Assembly: GCA_964406465.1 (NCBI GenBank)
Contig: CAYORT010000015.1
Location: 1 to 64,000, forward strand
Reading direction: 5' to 3'
From: JAHEZL01 sp964406465
GTDB lineage: Bacteria; Bacteroidota; Bacteroidia; Flavobacteriales_C; GCA-002722245
Length of the DNA: 64,000 nucleotides
The position numbers were made by a program, and so were the translations under genes. How positions within the stretch are numbered: the first letter of the stretch is position 1; each line of letters begins with the position of its first letter. The notes under the pieces are model-generated. The model was not told the DNA's origin. It did not search any database and worked only from the letters and a program-made list of their open reading frames with translations. Positions 36,427 through 44,947 of the stretch are shown here, in pieces.

Positions 36427-37299
36427 ATGAAAAAAGGACTCTTCATAGTTCTCTTCTCTGTTTTCACTCTGTTCACTCACTCTGTATATTCTTGGGGGTT
36501 TTATTGCCACAAACTCATCAACCAAAAGGCGGTGTATGCCTTGCCTCCGGGTATGATTCAGTTTTATAAAAATCATGAAGCTTACCTTTCTAAGCATGCT
36601 GTAGACCCCGATTTACGCAAGCATTCAGTAGAAAAAGAAGGAGCCCAACATTACATTGATATCGACCATTATGGCTTGCATCCTTTCGACAGCGTACCGA
36701 GCTTTTGGAAAAATGCAGTGGCAAAATACAGTGAGGATACACTTAGGAAATATGGTGTTTTACCCTGGACCATCAACGATTATTACTACCGATTGGTGAA
36801 GGCTTTCAAGGAGATGGATACTGTCAAAATTTTAAAAATATCAGCCGATTTAGGACATTATGCCGCCGATGCTTGCGTGCCTTTGCATGTTACAGAAAAT
36901 TACGACGGACAGTTTACGCAGCAACAAGGTATTCATCGTTTGTGGGAAACCTTGATTCCAGAGCGATTTTCGAAAAGTTATAAGTTAGATTATACCATCG
37001 CACATTATATTCATCATCCTTTAGATTCAACTTGGACTGTGCTTCAGCACAGCTTTTCATTGAAAGATAAAGTGCTTGATGAAGACAAAAAGTTGAGAGA
37101 GAAGTTTGAGCAAGATAAACTCTACGAAATTTATACAGGCAAGAAGAAAAAGGATTTTAGTGTGGAATACATTATACAGTACAATTCAACGCTTGATGGA
37201 ATGGTAGAAAAACAGTTGCTGGCTTCTATCGAGTTTGTCTCAAGTTTATGGTATAGCGCATGGGTAGAAGCAGGGCAACCTGTGTTGGTGAAGAAATAA
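36427..37299 (+). CDS. Secreted zinc-dependent phospholipase C/S1-P1-nuclease-like protein
   Basis: A 290-residue protein starting with its own signal peptide (MKKGLFIVLFSVFTLFTHSVYS) after an ATG at 36427. The mature protein begins WGFYCHKLINQKAVYALP, with Trp1 and a His as in zinc-binding PLC/nuclease folds. Further metal-ligand-like motifs are HYIDIDHYG and ADLGHYAADACVPLHVTENYDG, then GIHRLWE. It is in frame with gcvT without a stop, which I read as an artefact or a frameshift, because a cytosolic enzyme should not carry an internal signal peptide. The end abuts the convergent lolD stop. Confidence 0.75.
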   Translation: MKKGLFIVLFSVFTLFTHSVYSWGFYCHKLINQKAVYALPPGMIQFYKNHEAYLSKHAVDPDLRKHSVEKEGAQHYIDIDHYGLHPFDSVPSFWKNAVAKYSEDTLRKYGVLPWTINDYYYRLVKAFKEMDTVKILKISADLGHYAADACVPLHVTENYDGQFTQQQGIHRLWETLIPERFSKSYKLDYTIAHYIHHPLDSTWTVLQHSFSLKDKVLDEDKKLREKFEQDKLYEIYTGKKKKDFSVEYIIQYNSTLDGMVEKQLLASIEFVSSLWYSAWVEAGQPVLVKK

Positions 37300-37953
37300 C
37301 TACTCAACCACTCGTCCGTCTCTCATCACTATCTTTCTATCGGCCATCCCCGCCAATTCTTCATTGTGCGTGACAATAACAAAGGTTTGATTCAATTCTT
37401 CTCTCAATTTAAAAAACAATTGATGAAGGTTGTTGGCTGTGTTCGAATCTAGATTTCCCGATGGCTCATCGGCCAATACAATAGCTGGGTCGTTAATCAA
37501 GGCTCTCGCCACTGCCACACGTTGTTGCTCGCCACCCGATAGTTCGCTTGGCTTGTGCTGAGCTCTTTCGGCAACACCTAAAATGCCAAGTAATTTCATT
37601 GCCTTAGCTTCGGCCTCATTTTTACTTCCTCCATTGATGTAAAATGGAATACATACGTTTTCTAACGCTGTGAATTCGGGTAACAAATGATGAAATTGGA
37701 ATACAAAGCCTATGTTCTTGTTTCTAAATTTAGCCAGCTTTTTACCTTTCAAGGAGCTTACTTCCACATCGTTAATCTTCATAGAACCTGAATCGGCGCT
37801 ATCTAAAGTTCCTATGATTTGAAGTAAAGTGGTTTTACCAGCGCCCGACGCTCCTACAATAGAAACGATTTCTCCCTTATTGATACTTAAGTTGATGCCC
37901 TTAAGCACTTGTAAGGAGCCATACGATTTTTTGATTTCGTTAATTTCAATCAT
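37300..37953 (-). CDS. lolD: LolD-like ABC transporter ATP-binding protein
   Basis: A 217-residue ATPase of the LolD/MacB class, which powers release of lipoproteins from the inner membrane or related mechanotransmission. Walker A is GASGAGKTT, the Q-loop region is FVFQFHHLLPEFTALENV (LolD-type), the signature is LSGGEQQRVAVARAL, Walker B is PAIVLADEPSGNLDS and the H-loop TFVIVTHN. No permease gene is adjacent, so its partner must be elsewhere. It converges with the upstream hydrolase gene with no spacing. Confidence 0.88.
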   Translation of the reverse strand: MIEINEIKKSYGSLQVLKGINLSINKGEIVSIVGASGAGKTTLLQIIGTLDSADSGSMKINDVEVSSLKGKKLAKFRNKNIGFVFQFHHLLPEFTALENVCIPFYINGGSKNEAEAKAMKLLGILGVAERAQHKPSELSGGEQQRVAVARALINDPAIVLADEPSGNLDSNTANNLHQLFFKLREELNQTFVIVTHNEELAGMADRKIVMRDGRVVE

Positions 37954-38030
37954 GCGATAAAAATAAATAAAACTAAGCAGAGACTATTACCAAAAAAATG
38001 TAAATTAGCCGCTCAACAAAAAATAATCTC

Positions 38031-39245
38031 ATGAACATTCACGAATATCAAGGAAAATCAATTCTGAAAAGCTTTGGAGTTGCAGTACAGGAAGGTATTG
38101 TAGCAGATTCACCAGAAGGTGCAACTGAAGCGGCAAAAAAATTAAAAGAACAAACCGGAACAGGTTGGTTCGTTGTTAAAGCTCAAATCCACGCAGGTGG
38201 TAGAGGTAAAGGTAAAGTAACCGAGACTGGCTCTGCCGGAGTAGTTTTGGCGAAAAGCTTAGACGAGGTTCCTGAGAAAGCGAAAGCTATTTTAGGCGGA
38301 CACCTTGTTACTTTGCAAACCAGCAAAACTGGTAAAAAAGTAAACAAAGTGTTGATCGCTCAAGATGTTTACTATCCTGGCGATAGCAAACCGAAAGAGT
38401 TTTACATGAGTGTATTGTTAGACAGAGAGAAAGGCAAAAACGTAGTAGTTTACTCTACTGAAGGTGGTATGTCTATCGAAGATGTTGCTCACGATACTCC
38501 TGAGTTAATTCACAAAGAAGAAATCGACCCTACTTTAGGTTTACAAGGTTTCCAAGCACGTAAAATTGCTTTCAACCTAGGCTTAGAAGGTAAGGCTCTA
38601 AAAGAAATGACGAAGTTCGTTTCTTCATTATATAAAGCATATGTTGGTTGCGATGCAGCAATGTTCGAAATCAATCCGGTATTGAAAACTTCTGATGATA
38701 AAATCATCGCTGTTGATGCTAAAGTTACTTTAGATGGTAATGCTTTAGATCGTCACCCTGATTACTTAGCTATGCGCGACGTAACTGAAGAAGATCCAAC
38801 TGAAGTTGAAGCTAAAGAACACGGATTAAACTACGTGAAATTAGATGGTAACGTTGGTTGTATGGTAAACGGTGCCGGATTGGCAATGGCTACTATGGAC
38901 ATCATCAAATTATCTGGTGGTGAGCCTGCAAACTTCTTAGACGTAGGTGGAACTGCCAACGCTGAGAGAGTTGAAAAAGCTTTCCGTATTATCTTGAAAG
39001 ATCCAAATGTTAAAGCAATCTTGGTAAATATCTTTGGTGGTATCGTTCGTTGCGACCGTGTTGCTCAAGGTATCGTAGATGCTTACAAAAACATTGGTAA
39101 AGTGCATGTTCCAATCATCGTTCGTTTGCAAGGAACTAATGCTCAAGAGGCTAAAAAGTTAATCGAAGATTCAGGCTTAGAGGTTCACTCTGTAGTTCTT
39201 TTACAAGAAGCTGCCGATAAAGTGAGCGAAGTTTTGAAAAAGTAA
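38031..39245 (+). CDS. sucC: Succinyl-CoA synthetase beta subunit
   Basis: A 404-residue ATP-grasp subunit of succinate-CoA ligase (TCA cycle). It starts MNIHEYQGKSILKSFGV and contains VKAQIHAGGRGKGK, the metal-binding segment FEINPVLKTSDDKIIAVDAKV and the C-terminal phosphate helix region VNIFGGIVRCDRVAQGI. Length is normal. The expected alpha subunit follows after an intervening YceI lipoprotein, which is unusual. Codon use is strongly biased, as in highly expressed genes. Confidence 0.96.
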   Translation: MNIHEYQGKSILKSFGVAVQEGIVADSPEGATEAAKKLKEQTGTGWFVVKAQIHAGGRGKGKVTETGSAGVVLAKSLDEVPEKAKAILGGHLVTLQTSKTGKKVNKVLIAQDVYYPGDSKPKEFYMSVLLDREKGKNVVVYSTEGGMSIEDVAHDTPELIHKEEIDPTLGLQGFQARKIAFNLGLEGKALKEMTKFVSSLYKAYVGCDAAMFEINPVLKTSDDKIIAVDAKVTLDGNALDRHPDYLAMRDVTEEDPTEVEAKEHGLNYVKLDGNVGCMVNGAGLAMATMDIIKLSGGEPANFLDVGGTANAERVEKAFRIILKDPNVKAILVNIFGGIVRCDRVAQGIVDAYKNIGKVHVPIIVRLQGTNAQEAKKLIEDSGLEVHSVVLLQEAADKVSEVLKK

Positions 39246-39249
39246 TTTA

Positions 39250-39903
39250 ATGATGAAAAAGATACTTTTTGCAATATCAAGTGCTGTTTTAATTTCGGCT
39301 TGTGGTGGCGGTGATATCGCTCCTGCGGCAGAAAATCCTAAACAAGATTCTGTACCTCAAACTTGCACTTATTCTTACGACCCAGAAGCTACAACTATTG
39401 GCTTTGGTGCTTTTAAGTTTACAGAGAAGAAAGAGGTGAAGGGTGGGTTTTTGAAATTCAGCGTGGATAGTACAAAAGAAGATTCTCATCCATTTGCTGT
39501 GATAGCAGGGGCAGTTTTTAAAATCGATATTGAAGGTCTCGACACTAAAGATCAAGCAAGAGATTTTAATATCAAGTCTTCTTTTTTTGCGAAAATGGAT
39601 AGTACCTCTTTCATTACTGGAAGAGTGAAAGAATTGGGATTAAATGATGGAGATAGCTCTACTGCTTTCGTGATTTTAAAGATCAATAATATAGAGAAAG
39701 AGATTGAACTACACATGAGTTTGGAAGGTGATGTTTTATCATTAACCGGCACCATCAACCTCAACGATTTCAAAGCGCAAAAAGCTCTTGCATCATTAAA
39801 TAATACTTGTAAAGAATTACATAGAGGTTCTGATGGCAAATCGGTAACGTGGCCAGAAGTGAACATTTATGTAAGCACTACATTGGTTAAGAACTGCAAA
39901 TAA
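39250..39903 (+). CDS. YceI-family lipoprotein
   Basis: A 217-residue predicted lipoprotein: the signal sequence ends in the lipobox LISACGGG, with Cys near residue 18. The rest resembles the YceI lipid-binding lipocalin-like fold (STKEDSHPFAVIAGAVFKIDIEGLDTKD and ITGTINL-type VLSLTGTINLNDFKAQKAL). YceI proteins bind isoprenoids such as octaprenyl chains. It is 4 bases after sucC and 36 bases before sucD, so it is embedded in the succinyl-CoA ligase operon; no metabolic link is known. Confidence 0.8.
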   Translation: MMKKILFAISSAVLISACGGGDIAPAAENPKQDSVPQTCTYSYDPEATTIGFGAFKFTEKKEVKGGFLKFSVDSTKEDSHPFAVIAGAVFKIDIEGLDTKDQARDFNIKSSFFAKMDSTSFITGRVKELGLNDGDSSTAFVILKINNIEKEIELHMSLEGDVLSLTGTINLNDFKAQKALASLNNTCKELHRGSDGKSVTWPEVNIYVSTTLVKNCK

Positions 39904-39939
39904 TTAAGAATTAAAAATTAAGAATTAAATATTATTGAC

Positions 39940-40786
39940 ATGTCAGTATTAGTAAACAAAAACTCAAAAGTAATAGTGCAAGGTTTCACGGGGAGTGAAG
40001 GTACTTTTCACGCTTCTCAAATGATAGAGTACGGAACCAATGTAGTTGGTGGTGTTACTCCAGGTAAAGGCGGACAAAAACACTTGGATCGTCCGGTGTT
40101 TAATACTGTTGCCGATGCTGTTAAAGCTACAGGTGCAGATGTTACTATCATCTTCGTTCCGCCAGCATTTGCTGCAGATGCGATTATGGAAGCTGCTGAA
40201 GCTGGTGTGAAAGTAATCGTTACTATCACTGAAGGTATTCCGGTTGCCGACATGGTGAAAGCTAAGGCTTACATCAGCGACAAAAACGTAACGTTAATCG
40301 GACCAAACTGTCCGGGTGTTATCACCGCAGGTGAAGCTAAAGTAGGTATCATGCCTGGTTTCATCTTCAAAAAAGGAAATATTGGTATCGTTTCTAAATC
40401 GGGAACTTTAACATNNNNNNNNNNCTGCTATCGGTATCGGTGGAGATCGAATGATTGGAACTACTACTAGAGATGCTGTTAAATTATTAATGAATGACCC
40501 TGAGACTCACGGTATCGTTATGATTGGTGAGATTGGCGGTAACTTAGAAGCTTTGGCTGCTGAGTGGATTAAAGCTAACGGGACTAAACCTGTTGTAGGT
40601 TTTATCGCTGGTGAAACTGCTCCTGCTGGTAGAACAATGGGCCACGCTGGTGCTATTGTTGGTGGTGAAAATGACACTGCTGCTGCTAAGAAAAGAATCA
40701 TGAGAGAATCTGGTATTAGAGTAGTTGACTCTCCTGCTGAAATTGGTAAGGCTATGGCCGAACAATTGGCAAAAGTTACTGCTTAA
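39940..40786 (+). CDS. sucD: Succinyl-CoA synthetase alpha subunit (10-N gap)
   Basis: The alpha subunit of succinate-CoA ligase, which binds CoA and carries the phospho-histidine. The N-terminal part has SKVIVQGFTGSEGTFH and IGPNCPGVITAGEAKVGI. After the gap comes AIGIGGDRMIGTTTRDAV, then IVMIGEIGGNLE and the catalytic region GRTMGHAGAIVGG. The N run at 40415-40424 shifts the frame: the parts do not join in phase as printed, and by comparison with the family roughly 35-45 bases are missing (estimate). It is one gene, not two. Confidence 0.95.
40415..40424. other. Assembly gap (10 N) inside sucD
   Basis: Ten N bases between GTLT and AIGIGGD codons; the family needs a longer segment there (YEA... 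helix), so the gap length is not true. Confidence 0.95.
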
Positions 40787-40810
40787 TACTAAGTGTAATA
40801 CTTTAGAGGA

Positions 40811-40846
40811 AGTCCGGTAGATTTAGTTCTACCGGACTTTTTATTT
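40811..40846 (+). terminator. Rho-independent terminator after sucD
   Basis: AGTCCGGTAGA (40811-40821) pairs perfectly with TCTACCGGACT (40828-40838) over a six-base loop, followed by TTTTTATTTT. Confidence 0.88.
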
Positions 40847-40918
40847 TGTAGAAAAGAAATAATGACCTACTTTAGAATTCAGGGGTTATTCATCACAATT
40901 ACTACAAAATATTTTATC

Positions 40919-41893
40919 ATGAAAAAACAGATACTTTTTCTATCTGCAATTGCTATTTCTGCACTTGCTAACGCTCAATCGAATTGTACGCCAACCGTGT
41001 ACAACGGAACGGCAACTTACTATGTTTTGCTTGACAATGCTGCTACCAACGATCCTACGGGTTTTGCTGGCAATTGCACCTTTGTAAATCAAGATGTAAT
41101 GCCTTTTTATGGCGCGGCCTATACTGCTATTTATAACAATGCCGACCAATGTGGTGTGTGTTTAGAAGTAACAGGAATTAAAGGAACTAAAATCATTCAA
41201 ATTGTTGATCAGTGTCCTACTTGCCACGTTAATGGCGACATCGACTTGAGTCAGGCTGCTTTCGATGCTATTGTTGGTCCGCAAGGCATTGGCGCGTCAC
41301 CCATTTCATGGTTCGAAGTTGCTTGTCCGTGGGCTTCAACGCCCATCAGTGTGCAAACACAAGGATCTAACGAATGGTACGGTAAAGTGATCATCTTTAA
41401 GCATAAAAACAGATTAAAAAAAGTGGAAGTTTATACTGGTGGAAATTGGGTTTTGATGACGAGAGGGGCCGATAATGGCTGGACTGCAAGTTTAGATGGT
41501 GTTGCGAAACATGATGTTAGGGTAACCGATATGTTTAATGAGCAAGTTATTGTTTCTAACGTAGATTTTACCACCGGAGGTGGATATGCAGTGTTTGCAG
41601 GAACTTCAAATTTCACACCTTGTTTAACAACGGATGTAGCCTCAGTAGAGGAGTATAGAAATGTAAGTGTTTATCCTAATCCGGCCGAGAATGTAGTAGT
41701 ATTTGATGATGTTAAAGGGGTTAATTCTGTTGAGTTGTACAATACCGTTGGTGAGTTGGTATATAGCCAAAATTTCATTGGTACAGCATCGCGCGTGCAA
41801 ATAGACATCAGCGCGGTTGCTGCAGGCGCTTACTTTGTTAAATTAAACACCGCAGAAAAAACAGTGTTTAGTTCGATGCTGGTGAAGAATTGA
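40919..41893 (+). CDS. Expansin-like secreted protein with type IX sorting domain
   Basis: A 324-residue protein. A signal peptide (MKKQILFLSAIAISALANAQ) is followed by a double-psi beta-barrel (about 25-145): YNGTATYY, QCGVCLEVTG, IIQIVDQCPTCHVNGDID and DLSQAAFDAIVG. A second domain (about 150-235) resembles expansin domain 2/CBM63 (GSNEWYGKVIIFKHKNRLKK and NWVLMTRGADNGW). The C-terminal 75 residues form a type IX secretion sorting domain (VSVYPNPAENVVV ... GAYFVKLNT). Expansins loosen cellulose or peptidoglycan without hydrolysis. The start at 40919 is chosen for the signal peptide. Confidence 0.82.
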   Translation: MKKQILFLSAIAISALANAQSNCTPTVYNGTATYYVLLDNAATNDPTGFAGNCTFVNQDVMPFYGAAYTAIYNNADQCGVCLEVTGIKGTKIIQIVDQCPTCHVNGDIDLSQAAFDAIVGPQGIGASPISWFEVACPWASTPISVQTQGSNEWYGKVIIFKHKNRLKKVEVYTGGNWVLMTRGADNGWTASLDGVAKHDVRVTDMFNEQVIVSNVDFTTGGGYAVFAGTSNFTPCLTTDVASVEEYRNVSVYPNPAENVVVFDDVKGVNSVELYNTVGELVYSQNFIGTASRVQIDISAVAAGAYFVKLNTAEKTVFSSMLVKN

Positions 41894-41907
41894 TGTAAAT
41901 GTATTCC

Positions 41908-41976
41908 TGTAGGGACGTGCCCTTGCGGCCGCCCACCATCATTATTTTTGGGAGGCCAAAAGGGCGCGTCCATACA
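41908..41976. repeat. Double-hairpin palindrome, copy B3 (degenerate)
   Basis: Arms 41908-41935 and 41949-41976 (28 bp each, about five mismatches) with a 13-nt spacer. Outer ends resemble the other B copies (TGTAGGGACG against CGTCCATACA). It lies 14 bases after the expansin-like gene and may act as a 3' structure. Confidence 0.78.
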
Positions 41977-42044
41977 GAAGTACTGAACAAGAAATCCTTA
42001 ATAATTTATTCATCTTAAACTGCGGAAAATCGCGGTAAAAAGTA

Positions 42045-42052
42045 TAGTTTTG
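42045..42052 (+). promoter_or_regulatory. Bacteroidota -7 box (TAGTTTTG)
   Basis: TAGTTTTG matches TAnnTTTG and is 35 bases before the GH63 ATG at 42088. It could be the promoter of the alpha-glucan cluster. No clear -33 element. Confidence 0.48.
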
Positions 42053-42087
42053 CAAGCTTATCAAGGGGCTTAAAGCTTTGCAAACAA

Positions 42088-44721
42088 ATGAAAACAGCCG
42101 AAGAAATACGCTTAGAAGAAGCTAAGTCGAAAGTTAAACATTGGAAGCGCTGGGGACCATACCTTAGTGAACGTCAATGGGGAACAGTGCGTGAAGACTA
42201 TAGTGCAGACGGATCGGCTTGGGATTATTTCCCTCATGATCACGCTCGTTCAAGAGTGTATCGCTGGGGTGAAGATGGTATAGCAGGTATATCAGATCAT
42301 TATCAAAACTTGTGTTTTAGTCTTGCATTATACAATGGAAATGATACCATCCTAAAAGAAAGATTGTATGGTTTAAGTGGAACATTGGGTAATCATGGTG
42401 AAGATTGTAAGGAGTTGTATTACTATCTCGATAATACACCGTCGCATGCTTACATGAAATATTTGTACAAGTATCCGCATGGCAAATTTCCATACAGTGA
42501 GTTACATCATGTAAATAGAAACAGAAGTAAAGAAGAACCCGAATTTGAAATTACCGATACAGGTATCTTCGATGAGAATAAATATTTCGATGTTCAGGTG
42601 GAGTATGCGAAAGACGGACCTTTCGATATTCTCATTAAAATAACAGCATTCAATAGAGGTAAAGAAGCACACGATTTATCGGTATTGCCTACTTTGTGGT
42701 TTAGAAATCTTTGGGATTTTGGCGTGTGGAATCAAAAGCCAAGTATCGAGAAGATTAACAATCTAAAAGATTTTTCGGGAGTTCATGCCAGTCATCATAT
42801 CATTGGCGATTACTACTTGTATTTCAATGAACCAGATAGATTCTTGTTTACCGAGAATGAGACCAATATGGAGCGTATTTTTCATACGCCTAATGCTACT
42901 CCATATTTGAAAGATGCCATCAATAATGCCGTGGTAGCCAATGATTTTAAAATATTTGAAAATCATAATTTCGGCACCAAATTTTCTCCGCTTTACAAAC
43001 GCAAGATTGCTGGAGAAGGCAAAGAAGTTTTCTACTTAAAACTTACCAATAAGGAAACTAAAGAAAATCCATTCGGAGAAGGTTTTGAAGCAATTTTCAA
43101 AAAGCGTATTCAAGAGGCCGATGCATTTTATGATAAGTTTGTTCCTAAAGCTGCAAGTGCCGATTTAAAAAATATTCAGCGCCAAGGATTTGCTGGTATG
43201 TTGTGGACTAAGCAATACTATTGCTACGATGTTGAGCGTTGGTTAGAAGGCGACCCAGGTCAACCTGTTCCTCCAGAATCTAGAAAGAAAGGAAGAAACA
43301 AAGACTGGAAAACCTTACAAAATCAAGATATTATTTCCATGCCCGATAAATGGGAGTACCCATGGTACGCCGCGTGGGACTTAGCTTTTCACTGTGTTCC
43401 TTTGGCCATGCTCGATCCTGAGTTTGCTAAGAAGCAGTTGATTATTATTACGAGAGAATGGTATATGGCGCCTAACGGACAAATACCGGCTTACGAGTGG
43501 GCATTTGGCGATGTTAATCCGCCTGTGCAAGCGTGGGCTGCTCTTAAAATTTACGAAACCGAAAAGAAGCATTATGGCAGAGCAGATGTGAAATTTTTGA
43601 AAAGAATTTTCCATAAACTCATGATCAACTTCACATGGTGGGTGAATAGAAAAGATGCCAAAGGAAAAAACTTGTTTGAAGGCGGATTCTTAGGTTTAGA
43701 TAATATTGGAGTGTTCGACAGAAGTGCGCAACTACCTGGTGGTGGTACTTTAGAACAAGCCGATGGTACCAGCTGGATGGCCATGTATTCGTTGAACATG
43801 ATGAAGATGGCAATTAAAATTTGTGAGTACGATTCTTCTTTTGAAGATGTGGCGACCAAATTTTTCGAGCACTTTGTGTACATCTCCGAATCGTTGAATA
43901 AAGCCGATAAAGATTGGATTGGATCTTGGGATGAAGAAGATGGTTTCTACTACGATGTATTGAAATTGCCAGGAAGAAAATTTGTGCAGTTGAAAATTCA
44001 CTCTTTAGTAGGTTTATCGCCGTTGTATGCTGTTACCTTGATTCACAAAGAGACGATGAAAGATATAACGGGATTCAAAAAACGATTGAACTGGTTTGCG
44101 AAAGATAGAATTAAAGAGAAAAAATATTTAGCGATTGAGAACTACAAAGAAGACGAAGATGTTTTGTTTTCACTCATTCCTAAAGACAGAATGATTAAGC
44201 TCATCAAGGTGATGATAGATGAAAGTGAATTTTTAGCCCCAGGCGGAATTCGTTCTTTGTCGAAACGCCATAAAAACGCATATTGCATCAACATCGAAGG
44301 TGGTGAATATTGCATCGATTATCAGCCGGGTGAATCAACAAGTAACTTGTTTGGCGGTAACTCCAATTGGCGCGGTCCGGTGTGGATGCCAACCAACTAC
44401 CTTCTCATTGAATCGTTGAGAGAGTATTACAAATACTATGGCGACAGTTTGAAACTAGAATTTCCAACAGGTTCGGGCGTTGAGATGAATTTAGATGAAA
44501 TAGCCAACGAACTTTTCAAACGTTTGATTTCCATTTTTACATTGGATGAAAATGGTAACCGTCCGGTTAACAACAACGAAGAGCTATACAAAGACGAGCA
44601 CTTCAAAGATTTGGTTTTATTTTACGAGTATTTCCATGGCGATAATTCTCGTGGTATTGGTGCGAGTCACCAAACAGGGTGGACGGGTATCGTGGCCAAA
44701 CTCATAAACAAGTATCATTAA
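42088..44721 (+). CDS. GH63-like glucosidase
   Basis: An 877-residue GH63/MGH1-type glycoside hydrolase. The N-terminal region has RWGPYLSERQWGTVREDYS and YRWGEDGIAGISD. The (alpha/alpha)6 catalytic domain includes the acid region WEYPWYAAWDLAFH, IPAYEWAFGDVNPPV and, near the end, NSNWRGPVWMPTNYLLIESL. There is no signal peptide, so it should work in the cytosol on alpha-glucosides. It heads a cluster of glycogen-type enzymes (spacing to the next gene 31 bases). Bacterial GH63 specificity varies (alpha-glucosidase, mannosylglycerate hydrolase), so the substrate is inferred. Confidence 0.88.
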   Translation: MKTAEEIRLEEAKSKVKHWKRWGPYLSERQWGTVREDYSADGSAWDYFPHDHARSRVYRWGEDGIAGISDHYQNLCFSLALYNGNDTILKERLYGLSGTLGNHGEDCKELYYYLDNTPSHAYMKYLYKYPHGKFPYSELHHVNRNRSKEEPEFEITDTGIFDENKYFDVQVEYAKDGPFDILIKITAFNRGKEAHDLSVLPTLWFRNLWDFGVWNQKPSIEKINNLKDFSGVHASHHIIGDYYLYFNEPDRFLFTENETNMERIFHTPNATPYLKDAINNAVVANDFKIFENHNFGTKFSPLYKRKIAGEGKEVFYLKLTNKETKENPFGEGFEAIFKKRIQEADAFYDKFVPKAASADLKNIQRQGFAGMLWTKQYYCYDVERWLEGDPGQPVPPESRKKGRNKDWKTLQNQDIISMPDKWEYPWYAAWDLAFHCVPLAMLDPEFAKKQLIIITREWYMAPNGQIPAYEWAFGDVNPPVQAWAALKIYETEKKHYGRADVKFLKRIFHKLMINFTWWVNRKDAKGKNLFEGGFLGLDNIGVFDRSAQLPGGGTLEQADGTSWMAMYSLNMMKMAIKICEYDSSFEDVATKFFEHFVYISESLNKADKDWIGSWDEEDGFYYDVLKLPGRKFVQLKIHSLVGLSPLYAVTLIHKETMKDITGFKKRLNWFAKDRIKEKKYLAIENYKEDEDVLFSLIPKDRMIKLIKVMIDESEFLAPGGIRSLSKRHKNAYCINIEGGEYCIDYQPGESTSNLFGGNSNWRGPVWMPTNYLLIESLREYYKYYGDSLKLEFPTGSGVEMNLDEIANELFKRLISIFTLDENGNRPVNNNEELYKDEHFKDLVLFYEYFHGDNSRGIGASHQTGWTGIVAKLINKYH

Positions 44722-44752
44722 TAACTTAACATACATTAAAACAGGGTAGATT

Positions 44753-44947
44753 ATGGCAGCAAAAAAAGCAACAACAGCAAAGGCAGAAGCAAAACCTGCA
44801 GCAAAAAAAGCAAGTGCTAAAAAACAAACTTCAATCGTAACTTTTGAAGACATTCAAAAACGTGCGTTTGAAATTTATGTGAGCAATGGCGGTGCACAAT
44901 CGGCAGAGCAAAACTGGGCACAAGCAGAAAGAGAATTGAGCAAATAG
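44753..44947 (+). CDS. Small Lys/Ala-rich DUF2934-like protein
   Basis: A 64-residue protein. Residues 1-27 are a histone-H1-like Lys/Ala tail (AAKKATTAKAEAKPAAKKAS). Residues 32-63 match a DUF2934-like helical motif (IQKRAFEIYVSNGGAQSAEQ, then NWAQAERELS). Its stop overlaps the GTG start of the debranching enzyme (TAGTG), so the two are translationally coupled. The function is unknown; the neighbour GH57 protein carries a similar Lys/Ala tail. Confidence 0.75.
   Translation: MAAKKATTAKAEAKPAAKKASAKKQTSIVTFEDIQKRAFEIYVSNGGAQSAEQNWAQAERELSK

Noticed and set aside
35335..37299. True bifunctional GcvT-hydrolase fusion
   Set aside because: The junction is a complete signal peptide and one T insertion restores a natural GcvT stop, so an indel is simpler.
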